NCBI GenBank assembly: GCA_028023455.1
Contig: JAQFVV010006245.1
Span: 7,271,331 to 7,335,330, forward strand
DNA: 64,000 bases
Origin: Epiperipatus broadwayi
Lineage: Eukaryota > Onychophora > Udeonychophora > Euonychophora > Peripatidae
Direction of reading: 5' to 3'
Both the position numbers and the translations under genes were made by a program. Every line of letters begins with the position of its first letter. Within the stretch, counting starts at the first letter, position 1. The notes beneath the pieces were generated by a model. It was given only the letters and a program-made list of their open reading frames with translations, ran no database searches and was not told the DNA's origin. This document shows positions 12,357 to 24,967 of the stretch, one piece after another.

Positions 12357-15300
12357 GTTATAACAGTCAGAGTATTGGTGGAGTCCTACCATATCTGGCA
12401 TACAAGGATACCACCAGGCCATTCGAACCTTGAAAATTTATAAAATAGGCAGATGCTTAAGTTAAGATCCAATTTTATTATATACCTGGGTCTCATTTTA
12501 CACGATAGATAGGTTCCTCAGAAAACATGTGCAAACGAAATCATGCAAAAATAGATGTAACTTACAATGAAAAAGGGGGTGTGTGGTCTGTGATTTTTCA
12601 AAATTCGTGTAAAAGCAAAGCAGCAACGTAAAATTACTTTAAAATTTGTGCAAAAAAAAAATAAGGAAATAAAATATGACTAATAAAAAATTTCAAATTT
12701 TAAAAAAATTGATACAAGACAAACTTTTTTTAACTATAATATTTAATTTTATTCAAAATAATATATTTTTATGCATAATTTACAGTACAGTAATTTACAT
12801 TTTTTTATACATGTTTTAATTATTATAGCTATTTGCCAAAAAACACGTTCATTTGCAAACAACTAGTGCCAACTTCACACTCATGTTGTGTCAATGGTTT
12901 TCTGGTGACAACGATTAATAAAATCATCATCTCAAAGATTAATTACTAATTATTTTTGTCTTTAATTTCCAATTCCGTTTAAAAAAACGAATTTCATGTC
13001 ACATTAATTTCAAGTCATAAGTAATTTTTAAATTGTTAATTACAATTAAAAATCAGATTTTAATTTTTAATTGTGCCCACTGCTATTACTGACCTTTTAA
13101 AAATAAACTTGTGGACACTAAATGATTAATTATTGATTATGTTCTTTTTTAAAAAGCAAAAACAGAATGTGATTTAAAATGCAAAATTAACACACACAAT
13201 GTTTGAACAAATTTACATTATAATCTTGTAAAATTTAATGTGTGTATACATAAAATGTGGAATTTACTATTATAAAGCACTGAAAATATTGAAATTACTA
13301 AGATGAAAGTCGAATTCCAATAATGTGCTATTATTTTCAGTATAACGTAAGTGCGTGAAATTTATTATTTAAAGTAATAGTGCATTATCAGAGTTCGACT
13401 TCTGGTGAAACACGAATTGCATAACTTCAAAATCATGTTAAATAAGTCCGCATAAAAAGAAACCCAGGTGTATTTTATTTTATTACAACTATTAGCCCCT
13501 GCCACTAGTTTATGGAGATGCAGAGATATATTTTTAATACAAAAAAATATTTTTTTAAAAAAATAAATAAAATAAGCCACTGCAAGTAATAACACACAAA
13601 AAACATTTTTTAATGCACATATATAAATATTTAAAATTGAGGAATAAAATTTATCTTGTTTAGATTTTAATATTAATTTTAAGTTGGTTAATATTTTTTA
13701 AATTTAAATTATTAAGAAAGTCCACACAGATGAACAGTTTAATAATATTTTTTACTTTAGAATGTTGAGTATAGATAGGTTACATAGGTTTTTCAGCTAA
13801 AAACTTTTCAAAACAATCATTCAATCTCAGACTAAAAGTTTGTAGCCAAACCAATGCCTGCTTCCAGATACATAAATGCAACCAATGCAATATGAAGATG
13901 CTAGCATAAAACCACACTGACAGGAATGTTCATCTGAGAGCATGATATTATTTGAAGGACATGATCCTCATCCAGTACAGGAATGTGTGTCTGCCTGGTG
14001 AAGGAATCATGTGTATAAAATAATTAAAAAGAAATGCTATGTAAGGGGAGAGTGGTCTATCTACCAACTTATAGTCTCTATCCATAGAGCTAAAATGGGG
14101 TCAATGGTGCAGGAAATACGTCTGCATCCATTGCAATGCAATGACTACATATTTGGGTCATGCACTCAGTTGGGCTTTACTCTGTATGCTAAACAATCTT
14201 CACATTACATTGATATAAACACCAGCATCAACCTAACCATGAGACAGATAGCCTGAAATAAAACCCCTTCAAAATAAACATAAACAATTAAAATATAAGG
14301 TTATTAATGGAATTACAGAGGGAAATTTACAATAAACCCAATGACACTCATCAGAAAGTGCCACATTGACCCAATAACTTAAAAGTTATATGAATAAATA
14401 CATTTGGGCACTCAGCATGAGGTGTCATATTTACCAATATCTATATATTTTAATCATATGAAAATAATAAAAAAAAACTAAACATTAATGAATCTATGCA
14501 GCTATCTACACCCAGCTTAAATTTAATACATTTAAATAATTTAGTCAATAAATATTAATAATAAAAAAATGGAAATGATTTAATTAAAGTAGCAAACACA
14601 AATATATAAAATTTGAAATCTTAATAAGTCAGATAAAGTTCATTTTAAAAGTTATGTTTGGCTGGTTATTAAAAGTTTGTTAAACATTGACGAAAATTCT
14701 TAATTACTTTTTAAAATTTTATAGTTCATACTTTACAGTAGAGGAGTTCACAGTTCTTTGGGCCAATTCCTGTGAAGACTTTATTAGTCATACTTTCATG
14801 GAAGACTGTTCTGTTGTTCATACCATAGTTAATCTGAAGACTGTCTTAGCTGGTTCAATCCTGGAACTATTTTATTGTAGGACCCATATGATCAGGTCTA
14901 CAATAGTGCCATTCATAAATTAACAGTCACTTCACTTGAAATAAGAGAGAGAGGATGAAAAGTGCATCTTTTCATGCTTTTCCTCAAAAAAATTAAGCTG
15001 GAACTAACTTTTATTGGAAATTTTTTTCTTTTTATTTTAATCCTCCAGATTCACTGAACATGGTTTCCTGTTCCAATGATTTTCATTAAGGTCTGAGCAT
15101 TGGTTGCTGCTTCTATTGGACATTCTAATTTTTTTATTCTCTTATCTGACTTTTTAATTATATAAGAGCCACAAAGGCTAGTTTGCTTTTTGTTTAATTA
15201 ATAAAACAATCATTTCCATTTACTGAGATTACATAGGAATCTTTTAACAAAAATATTTTATCTTTAGATCTTGTCTTTTTTTTTTTTTTTTTATAAAAAG

Positions 15301-15481
15301 AACATTCAAATACCTTTTTTTTAAAAAAAAACTTCCATCTGTGCAACAATATATATATATGTTATCATAACTCTTTTAATTTTGGCTTTTAGTTTTTTCC
15401 TTTTAAAACAATTTTATTTGAGATTTATTTTGCCCTTTTATTTTAGTTTTAAAATAATGTAACACATATGTATACCATTAC
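12357..15481. mobile_element. 2.1-kb dispersed repeat (copy 1), inserted in a 450-bp unit
   Basis: Starts 'gttataacagtcagag' and ends 'tataccattac'. It interrupts a 450-bp unit cleanly, with a possible 3-bp 'act' duplication. A second copy lies at 49169-51100, and landmarks match in order: 'ccaccaggc', 'gccactagtt', 'ccacacagatg', 'gtacaggaa', 'gctagtttgctt'. Outer ends are only weakly inverted (GTTATAACAGT against GTAATGGTATAC), so the class is uncertain; a degenerate non-autonomous DNA transposon is my best guess. It is itself split by the TIR element at 12485-13468. No coding domain seen; the frames at 13365-13595, 14011-14256 and 14687-14923 are not conserved in copy 2. Confidence 0.65.
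12485..13468. mobile_element. ~984-bp TIR element (MITE-like) inside the 2.1-kb repeat
   Basis: The left end CCTGGGTCTCATTTTACACG and the inverted right end CCTGGGTTTCTTTTTATGCG agree at most positions. The flanks are TATA and TGTA, consistent with a TA target. Copy 2 of the host repeat (49290-49300) lacks this segment and reads straight through, which shows that it is an insertion. No transposase frame is present, so it is non-autonomous. The family cannot be named; a Tc1/mariner-type MITE is plausible from the TA target. Confidence 0.65.
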
Positions 15482-15594
15482 ACTATAAAACTATGAGAAT
15501 AAAATTGAAACCACAATAATATTTTCAATCCAAGATCATTAGCTTGTATAGTCACATAGGTCTGATCTCAGTTCAGTACCCATACATTTTGGTG
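15482..15594 (+). repeat. 450-bp repeat family, remainder of interrupted unit 2
   Basis: Continues the unit broken at 12356 ('aaaactatgagaataaaat' through 'cagtacccatacattttgg'), matching 11900-12010. Removing 12357-15481 restores a continuous unit. Confidence 0.8.
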
Positions 15595-15598
15595 ATGA

Positions 15599-16187
15599 AA
15601 CTCACATGCTAGAAACTAGTCTGGGAATATTGGATGAGTAGGAACTAGATAGAAATTTTATGTACAAGCCTTCTGGCATCCATTAATTACTCTGGCTTGC
15701 ATTGAGTGGCATTACTGTATGGAGAGTTTTGCCTGTTTTAATAACAGTTATGAGCAAGCATAAAAATGGTGATTATGTGATGTTTAGTGATTTAATGCCA
15801 ATCCTACCTAATAGGATAATGGTGGATATGATTATTAAAGAACCCAAAACACCAAAATGTATGGGTACTGAAGTGAGTTCTGATCTATATGACTATATAA
15901 AATAATGAACTTGAAAATATTGTTTTCAAATTTTATTTTCATGGTTTTGTAGTTAAGTAGAGATAGAAGGTGACTGCTGGAGGGTTACATTAAATCCTAA
16001 GATCTAGGTGCAGTGCTCTCAGATCCAAGGTTCCTCACTGACAAAAGCCACAAGCTAGAAACTAGTTTTGGGATATTGGATGAGTAGGCACTAGATAGGG
16101 ATTTTATGCACAAGTCTTATGGCATCTATTAATTACTCTGGCTTGTACTGAGTGTCATTACTGAATGGAGAGTTTTGTCTGTTTTTT
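15599..16187 (-). repeat. 450-bp repeat family, inverted partial dimer
   Basis: After 15594 the orientation switches: the same module runs on the minus strand for about 1.3 units ('gaaactagtctggg' at 15615 recurs as 'gaaactagttttggg' 443 bp later). With 11627-15594 this makes a plus-then-minus arrangement, as at 38029-39172. The frame at 15702-15905 is repeat translation. Confidence 0.8.
16032..16073 (+). ncRNA. Hammerhead-like ribozyme motif, inverted 450-bp unit (decayed)
   Basis: CTGACAA, stem II AGC-CACAA-GCT, GAAAC, TAGT, with T at the predicted cleavage base. Core position 8 is A and stem I is weakened, so activity is not expected. Confidence 0.4.
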
Positions 16188-19100
16188 TTTTTTTAAAATT
16201 ACAAATTTCTTTATTGTTATTCCACCAGCTTGCTTTTTACATAGCCAGATAATATTTTTTGAATTATGATTCATAGTATGTAGAGAAAAAAAACTTAAAT
16301 ATAATGTAAATTTTAAAATTTATTTTTGGGGCATTTTATGTTCTATTATCGAAGTTTTTTTACTTCTGCAATATTTAATCAATAAAACTGATTTTTTTGT
16401 GGCTTTGTTAATTTTTTTAAAAGCAACAATTCATAAATTTATTTATTTTACATAAATATAGTTGAAATGTAAAAAAAAATAGATAGAAAATGTAATGTAC
16501 AATTGATTGCTGTTTCTTTAATAATGTATACAATTATTATTATTTTACTGATAATGTATTTTTAATGTTTACAATAAAAGTTACTATTATCTAGAATATA
16601 TCACAAAGAAATTAGGAGATTAATTATTAAAATTGAGTAAATAAATGCTACTTTTTAAATATATTTAGTAACCTTGATTATATAAATATGATTATTAACT
16701 ATATGATGCACAAAACCATTTTTTCTCTTTCTTAAACTCAAAATAAGTTATAATTACAATGATCATATTTTATAATTATGATGACTATTTTTGCTACAGG
16801 AAAAAGTAACATTTATGAGAATTTTTAAAACAAAATTGATTGAGTGAATATATTTTAGCTAATGTACATATCCTAAAATGTAATATTAAAATTTTTATGT
16901 GATCAAAGCATGTTTGTGATTATAGATCACACTAAATGAAACTTGCATTTTTTCACTTTTTCAGCTGTTAACACTGAAAATCTTTTTTACAGTAGTTATT
17001 TCAAAAATAAAAGCACAGATTACCTTGAATGAATATTTGATATAAATTGAATAAGTACATTAATCATATTTTAATTCTATAATTAAAATATAATATTATA
17101 TATTGTATAATGATTAAGCTCTGTATTGTACTTTTATAGCATGAATGTCACAATTTTATTATTGGATGATATAGCATTAATGAAGTCATTATCCTGTGAC
17201 ATCATCAATCTAACAAAATGGCCATTATTTGAAAAAAATGGTGGACATTAAAAAAAAATTGAATTTTTTTTAAAGATTATTGTAACAAGTAATTGATTGT
17301 AAATCATAATAATGAATATAAATTGATGGTGATTACTATGATGAATTCTCATATAAAGATCCATCATTTTCCAGGATAAGGGTGTATTTATTTAGAAATA
17401 ATTTTAATAAAAAAATTCCCATAGTTTTGTTTTCTTTATAATATTCTTCATGATGTAAATTTGAATTTTATTTTTTAAACTTATAAAATTAAAACATCTA
17501 TTTCCTTTTTAACATAAGTGTGAATGTAAATATATTACAATTATATTTAATGACATTAAATTGGATATTGCAGAAATAACTATTTAACAAAGCAAATAAA
17601 AGTTAATATATAGAAAAATTAGTAATAATATTGATGATAAGATATGAAATTTTAAGATCCATTTCTTTAAAAAAAGTTAATTGAATGCTTTATTTTTATG
17701 AGGTTTTATGAAAAAATGGATATTTTAGTTAAATTTGTTTCACATTGTTATTGTAAACACAACAACAAATTTTTATTAATAGCACACAAAATATTTTCAA
17801 TAGGTCAGAGTTTTGATTTACATTAATAATATTAATATTAAAATAATTATGTTGTAAATATCAGGAAAAGTCATTAGTTTGTATATTAAAAATGACATAT
17901 GTAATAACAAAAATTAGTTTAATACATTTAAATAGACCATCAACAAGACAATTTCAAAATTTCTGCTATTATCTATAATATTGGTAAAAACTAATTATGA
18001 AAACTATTTAGGATATCCATCAGATTGATTAAAATTATGCTTAGTGTATTATAAAACTTTTGAACTTCAATTTTACCTTTTCATAATATTCAATTATAAT
18101 GAGTTTATAAGAACTAAACTGGTGTAAAATGACATGAAACACCCTTTCACACATTAAAATTTGAAAACAAACTTGAAAATAAAAATTAAATTCAAAATGT
18201 GGCTAACTGGAGATCCTTTAGATTATAGTAATTTTCCAAAGATGTATGGTGATAAATAATAGGTTTTTTTTTAAAAGTAGAGATTTTTTTTCTGTTTTAT
18301 AATATATAAAAACACTAAACCATTTATATAAGTCTAAAAATAAAATAAACTAGAATGGTAAAATTCTCATTTATTTTAAAATATATATGGTGATAATCTA
18401 TGACATTTGTGTGTGTATATAGTTGAGAAACTAGTTAAAAGAATTCTGTAGGACAAGATTCAAAAGTCCATATTTGCTTAATATTTAAAAATATACTTTT
18501 TTTAAACGATTTTAACTTGGAAAAAAAAAAAAAAGCAAATGAATTTTTTTAAATGTATTTTTTGTAAACCCTTTTAGTCTAATAATTAAAAAAATATGCA
18601 AACAGTTTTGTAAAGAGATAAAGATACTGTCGATTATAAATAAATGAATCTTAATAAAAAGTTGAACAATGTGAAGACATCTTTGAAAAGTGTTTATAGA
18701 AAACAGATATGTTTATCAAGAGGACTTAGATAAAAAGCAGGAAAAATGAGTCAGTTAAGAGATACAATAGCAGATACAATTTTCACTGAGAGTATTACAA
18801 AGTTGCAGAGTTAATAGAATTTTCTCCTGTTGCTATTAAACAACAACTCTGTTAGTTTTTCTACACTTTGAGTTGACCACTATATCGAATCAATATTCAG
18901 TTAAAGGATCAGAAAAAATAAACCAGTTGATCATGCTAAAAAAACCATCCTACATAATTGTGCTTCTGCAAAAGACTAAATGATCTATTTCAAGAATGAG
19001 ATCCTGAAGCCTCATTAAAGCCTTACTTAACTGAAAAAAAAAATGCCATTTATACACTAGAGAATTGGTAGATAATGAATGCTGAGAAAAAATTAATATA

Positions 19101-19879
19101 CAATATTGGAGAAACTTTGTTAATAGAATTTTTGAATATAGACAAGTAAAATGGCCTTAATAACATCTGTAACTTTAAATGTATCAAAATCGCCAATTTT
19201 TATTATTGAAATGAATAATAGTACATTTTTCTTAGATATGTAATAATTTAAATGTTTTTCTTTTTGCAAATTATTATATACTAAGTATATTCTTGAAAGT
19301 GACATATATACAAATACAGGCTAACTTAAGAATTTGTTTTAAAAGAAAGTTATTTTCTTGTTATTTCTCAAAATATTTTTAACTTTCACTCTCTATATAT
19401 TTATTGATAAAGAGTTTCATGAATGATTTTGAAAAGAATCATTTTAAAATAAGTTTTAAAGCAATTTGGTTTTTTATTCTTGATAAAAATAAAAAAGAAG
19501 AAAATTTTTAATTCTGAATTCCCATGATCTTGTCTTTTACAAATTCAATATTATTTAGTTTGAAATATAATAATTGCTCAATGCAATCAAATTCTTCTGA
19601 AGAATTTCTGTTTTATCATTAATTTAGTATAATATATAATTTATTTTAGTATCTAAGCCTTTATATTTTATCCAAAGCTAGTCTGGTCATACATATAGAA
19701 GAAAATAAACCATGTATATGGTTCTGGTAGACCAATGTAATCTTTACTTTAATCAGGAAATGACAGATATGTGATGCACTATGGGTTCTCCTTTCTCAAA
19801 GTCAGGAAACTCTCAGCCACTATGCCCAGAGAAACCTGTTAGCCATCTTACTTTCTATTTCCATTCTTCATCCTAAGTT
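16188..19879. other. AT-rich intergenic DNA, no gene seen
   Basis: Low-complexity A/T sequence with numerous homopolymers. The 61-residue frame at 19120-19305 has no recognisable feature. No shared repeat was noticed. Confidence 0.5.
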
Positions 19880-20240
19880 TGTCCATAATCTTTTCTATCC
19901 TGTTCCATCCCATTTCCACAACATTATCTTTGGTCTTTATATCTAAAGCTCTCTAATCTTTTTTCCAAACCCAGCATAAAAAACAAGAACCTACTTTCTG
20001 TATAATCACTTTTTATATTCATTTTTCCACTTCATTATTTGAACCCTTTCTGCTTGTAAGCATTTACGTTCAATTAATAAATGTCTAATAGTCTTCATGC
20101 CTTGCTTATATAACTTGCAGACTAAATTACTCACATTTCTCCAATTTATGTGTATATTACCTTGTTGCTAGTGGTCCTGTTTGAGTACAAAACAACACAT
20201 ACTCATAGAAATATTTAATTCTTGCAATCTAAATAGATAA
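19880..20240 (-). pseudogene. Possible 3' remnant of a non-LTR retrotransposon
   Basis: A patch of higher complexity. Near 20175-20000 on the minus strand a ~60-residue open stretch reads ...INWRNVSNLVCKLYKQG, then MKTIRHLLIERKCLQAERVQ. The order C...C...ETI-HLL...C...A resembles the zinc-binding C-terminus of some LINE polyproteins (CRLC...ETI.HLL..C..LA), though one cysteine position is poorly conserved. Stops and frame changes lie on either side. Assigned by motif resemblance alone. Confidence 0.3.
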
Positions 20241-21177
20241 TTGCTTCATTCTACTCTTTGATTTTACCCATCATTATCACAATTGGCACCATCATTTCAA
20301 GATATGGCTGTTATATTTATGTCAACAAATGTATTCATGTTCCTAGAAACAATGCATCAAGTTGTGTCTATTGATTAATATATTTATGATCTAGTTATCC
20401 TGACATTTTTACATCATTTATTCTATTATATTTGACAACTTAATTGTGGGCATGAATACATTTATATATTTTAAAAACAAAATAGACCAATATATTTTCA
20501 TACGATTATAATTTAACCATTTTATATATTCAGAGTTCAAAATGAGTTATTATAACTTTATACATATCAAAATAATAGTGGCAAAATATATACATGCAAA
20601 AGAATAGTTAAGTAATAAAATTAAAAACTAATATAAGATATTATCAGAAAAAACAAGACTTCATGAAAATAATAAAACTCATATAGCAAAAAGCATTAAT
20701 ATTCATTGACAAAAAAGTTAGATAAAAAAAAGCAAGCATAGAAAAGCATCAAAAATGATTCACAAAGACTGATTCTCAAGATGTTTATAGCATATTAAAA
20801 CATATTAAATTTAACATTTTTGAGAATCTAGAGTATTTGGTTCTTATTAAAATAGGAAGCAACATGAAAAGTGCTACTGAGGAATCTAATTGTTAAACAA
20901 TTATACTCAAATTTTTAAACAATTACACTCAAATATTAAAATATTCCAAAAAAATATAAGACCTGAGTAATAAAAATAGAGAAGAATATTCAAGATAAGC
21001 ACAGCATTAAACAAGACTTGAGTTACAAAATAAATAAGAAGATAAAAAGTCTCTAATAATACTGCAATGAAAACTCTCAAACTTATCTGGCTTGAAGCCA
21101 TATGCTATTTACGCAGTATTTAATAAATGAGTTAATGGTTAAATCTAAAAATGAGATAATGCTGAATCCTTCAGACC
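20241..21177. other. AT-rich intergenic DNA, nothing recognised
   Basis: No motif-bearing frame or repeat found. The short frame 20907-21101 (minus) is hydrophobic and unsupported. Confidence 0.5.
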
Positions 21178-21311
21178 AAGAAAGCATACTAGTCTTGCAT
21201 TGGTGGTCGAGAGGTCAGCGCGACAGCCTTGCACTTGCAGGCAGTTGCCCGGGTTGCGGGTTCGCGTCCCGGCCGATGCTATGACACTTTAAAAAAAAAG
21301 AAAGCATACTA
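21178..21311 (+). mobile_element. 106-bp tRNA-derived SINE with 14-bp target-site duplication
   Basis: The body at 21192-21297 is flanked by perfect 14-bp direct repeats (aagaaagcatacta at 21178-21191 and 21298-21311) and ends in an A-tract. Positions 21197-21279 fold like a tRNA: acceptor GCATTGG with CCGATGC (one G-U pair), D-stem GTCG/CGAC, anticodon stem GCCT/AGGC, T-stem CGGG/CCCG closing the loop TTCGCGT. The B box GGTTCGCGTCC is near-consensus for pol III, and the A box lies around 21205-21220. A variable region of ~13 nt suggests a Ser/Leu-type ancestor, but the anticodon loop lacks the universal U33, so this is a retroposed element and not a working tRNA gene. Unlike most SINEs it has almost no tRNA-unrelated body. 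A perfect duplication implies a young insertion. It is a striking G+C-rich island. Confidence 0.85.
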
Positions 21312-24300
21312 TAGATAAGACAACTACTATTGCAGATAATTACCAGAATAGATTGTGTAAAGATTAAACTGTAGCATTTTAATGTATTATGTAAGAAGAA
21401 AATATTAATGTAGAAAGTAATGATGGTGATTAAGTAAACATATAATATACAAACAAAGCAAATATTGATGCCAGAAATTAGTCTAGCATAAATTGAAGAG
21501 CTGTGAATGAAATAAAAAAATGATAAAATTAAAATAGATAAAATAATAAATTATTTCTATAAAAATCTATCTTGATTTTTGACTTTAGCAAGAATAGCAT
21601 TATGCCTAATTATAAAAATTTTAATATAGTAAAATAATTAACTTTAAATAATCTAAAATATGATTAGACAAAGACAATTTATTATTAATAAAACTATCAT
21701 ACTGGAATAAGATTTGAGAATTGAAAGATTCTGGATGAAGGTTTAAACAGCCACTTCTAATGCCCAAATATTACAGGATTTTTTGAGCAAAAAATCATTC
21801 AGTTATTTATAATATAATTAAACAAAAACCTTTGATACATTTTATAAAGCATGACATATATTCATTATTTTAATTATATCTTAAAATAATTGACTTTTTA
21901 ATTCACTAAACAATAGGAAGCTGGAGGATTGCAGAAATCATACTTTAAAAAATCTCATTGTTTTTTCAATTGAATATATGTAGAAGATAAAACAGTCTTA
22001 TATCAGGGCAAGAAGCTACCCAACAATACTCCTAACATAAACAGTAAAAGAGTACGCATTACTTATCAGGCATGCCAACAACTGAGAGGTAAATAATTTC
22101 GCAGTTTTATTTTCTAGCTTGGATAATTATGAGCTGTCTAACTGAAATAAAAATTCTAACTTATGTGAAACAAAAAAAAAAAATCTGAGTTTAAAATTTA
22201 GACTGTGAACTTTACAGTCAGTTTTATTAACCACTATTTCCCAATGCTATTTATCGAGTTAATATAATAAACGTTAAGTAAAATTGTAACATTTAGTGCA
22301 ATTATGTTTAAATTAAATTTTGTGTGTGTGTGCGCGCGTGTAAGTGATGACAGCTTCTTTTAAACTGGAATTCTATTTTTCTTTTATTGATGTAACCTTA
22401 CAGCTTGATCTTTTATTTGGTCTTCGGATTTTCTCATAAAATGTTAGATGAGATAGTAAATGTCAGAATATTTCACTAAATTTAATTAGCGAATATATCA
22501 TTTTAAACTATTCTGACAAATTTTTTTAATGACCTGTTTAGAATTATTTTTAAAAAATTGACAATATTTAATTTAAATCTTAGAAGGCGGAGGAGAGGGG
22601 TTTTAAGTTGTCATATTTTTCTCTTGTTATTATAAATGTATGTTTATCTTTTTGTATGCTATACTAATAACATTTTCTGTATTATCTATTTGTAAAATTA
22701 GTATATTTTTGTTTCTGAAAATTATGATTTAATTTTTTAAAAAGTGAACATTTTTATTGCATTTTAAAACTGTGATTTTTTTTTTTGTAAAAAAAAAAAA
22801 AAAAAGTTGTGTATTTTAAAAAAACAGTCGATCTCATTAAGTTTGTTTGTATAATTGTAGTTTTATATAAATGTCTTTAATTGCTGGAGTATTTTTTTCT
22901 TTCTTTATAAACAGAAATGTTCCGATACGAGTGGCTCACTTTGTAATATAAATTGATTAACATTGTGTTTATGGAAAAAAATAATATTTTAAAAAAATAT
23001 TAAATATAATTGATAAATGTGATGGGATACATATAATTAAAAAGTGACAAAATTTATAGTATTTCACACATTAAAATAATGAGATAGGTTTATAATATAA
23101 TAAGTTTACTTAAATAAATAAGTACTGCAGATGAAAACAACTGAAAAAACGATTAAATTATTCACTTAAAAAAGTAATTGCATGATGAAAATATATCTTA
23201 AAATGAAAGTTGTTTTAAATGATATGATGACATGGTAAAAAAAAAAAAACTTCTTACTGTTTAAAATAGTTAATAAAGAAATCAAATTTCCAAGAAAAAA
23301 AAAGTTTCTTTGATGTAAAAATGATTAGTGATAGTTTGTAACTAGTGCCTTTACATTTAGAATTAGAATTACTTTATATTTTAATAGTTAATAATTGATT
23401 GGGTTTTAATATTTACAATAAATTTCAAAAAGTAAATTTTATTTAAAAAGACAAAAAAAGTTGCATCTGCTTTATTTTTTTAAAAAAGATGATTATTAGA
23501 AAATAGTGAGCTCTATATACAGTCATCATTACATCTGATTGGCTGTCATACAAGCATTCTAAAAATGCATGCAAGAGATTTTCAGCCTTTCAAACATTAT
23601 TATTCTAACTGGTATCAATGGAGATATTGCATTGCACCAGAAAGTCAATAGATATGATAATATTGGAAACTATATCAAAGCTTAATTTGATATTTTTAGA
23701 ACAAAAAATAAATATATATTTTTCAACATCTGTTGAAGTTTTTCTATATCAAGAAACCAAAAAAAAAAACCCAATCAGGTTTCTGATTTATAATGATTAC
23801 TATTAATTTACCTAGCAAAAAGACAGTTTCTTACTCAACTTTGTTAATTACTTGATAATTAATTACAGGTTATGCTAAAGTGACATTAATAATGATAATC
23901 AAACAAGGAAACAAAGAAAATAAATAGTTTATCATAATGCCACATGACATTTGAACACTGGAAGTGAAAGATGCAGGACCTTTAGTTCTCAGGTCTGCCA
24001 CTTTTTTACACCTCTAAATGGCAGTCAGTAAACACTCAAAAGAATATTATTTTAAATATAATTTTAAAAATAACTTTTCATAATTGTCTCATTTCAACTT
24101 CATAAATATTCTTCAACAATAAATGAGAAAATGGTTTTTTTTTTTTTTGATTAGATAGCGGTAATATAACTGATAGTAATTTATTTTCAAAACATGATGA
24201 CACTAATTTTAACTTATCACTTTTTATGAATGTGAAAAATCAAAAAGAAACTAAATTAAACCTAAGAATATTTTTATATTATCAGTGTCAAATAAGCTGA

Positions 24301-24323
24301 TGCTAAATTTAGTTATTTCAGTA
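21312..24323. other. AT-rich intergenic DNA up to the scaffold gap
   Basis: Contains a short TG/CG dinucleotide run at 22321-22340 and several A-tracts. The frame at 23618-23806 is low-complexity. No gene or shared repeat recognised. Confidence 0.5.
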
Positions 24324-24823
24324 NNNNNNNNNNNNNNNNNNNNNNNNNNNNNNNNNNNNNNNNNNNNNNNNNNNNNNNNNNNNNNNNNNNNNNNNNNNNN
24401 NNNNNNNNNNNNNNNNNNNNNNNNNNNNNNNNNNNNNNNNNNNNNNNNNNNNNNNNNNNNNNNNNNNNNNNNNNNNNNNNNNNNNNNNNNNNNNNNNNNN
24501 NNNNNNNNNNNNNNNNNNNNNNNNNNNNNNNNNNNNNNNNNNNNNNNNNNNNNNNNNNNNNNNNNNNNNNNNNNNNNNNNNNNNNNNNNNNNNNNNNNNN
24601 NNNNNNNNNNNNNNNNNNNNNNNNNNNNNNNNNNNNNNNNNNNNNNNNNNNNNNNNNNNNNNNNNNNNNNNNNNNNNNNNNNNNNNNNNNNNNNNNNNNN
24701 NNNNNNNNNNNNNNNNNNNNNNNNNNNNNNNNNNNNNNNNNNNNNNNNNNNNNNNNNNNNNNNNNNNNNNNNNNNNNNNNNNNNNNNNNNNNNNNNNNNN
24801 NNNNNNNNNNNNNNNNNNNNNNN
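24324..24823. other. Scaffold gap of 500 N
   Basis: Exactly 500 undetermined bases, a conventional placeholder length, so the true size is unknown. It abuts a tandem array and a probable LTR, a likely cause of assembly failure. Frames reported through the N run are artefacts. Confidence 0.98.
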
Positions 24824-24967
24824 CTATGAGTAGGCTAGCTAGATCGGACCTCACAGTAGGGTGGCAAATTAACCGGCCTATGCCAGATAAGGCCTCACAG
24901 TAAGGCGCCAAATGTAACCAGCCTATGAGTAGGCTAGCCAGATAAGGCCTCACAGTAGGGTGCCAAA
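24824..24967. repeat. ~54-bp minisatellite containing an LTR/PBS-like junction
   Basis: Three units with landmarks 'cctatgagtaggctagc', 'ggcctcacagta' and 'gccaaatgtaacc'; the middle unit is ~10 bp shorter. On the minus strand each unit reads GGTTACA-TT-TGGCRCC..TACTGTGAGG, which looks like an LTR end (CA), a short spacer and a Lys-type primer-binding site start (TGGCGCC). The array probably continues into the gap. It is much richer in G+C than its surroundings. Confidence 0.7.

Noticed and set aside
14340-14370. Minus-strand CTGATGAGTGTCATTGGG
   Set aside because: No GAAA or closing stem; the homologous site in copy 2 of the 2-kb repeat does not conserve it.
24285-24953. Frames across the N run
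   Set aside because: Artefacts of undetermined bases; the defined residues come from the minisatellite.
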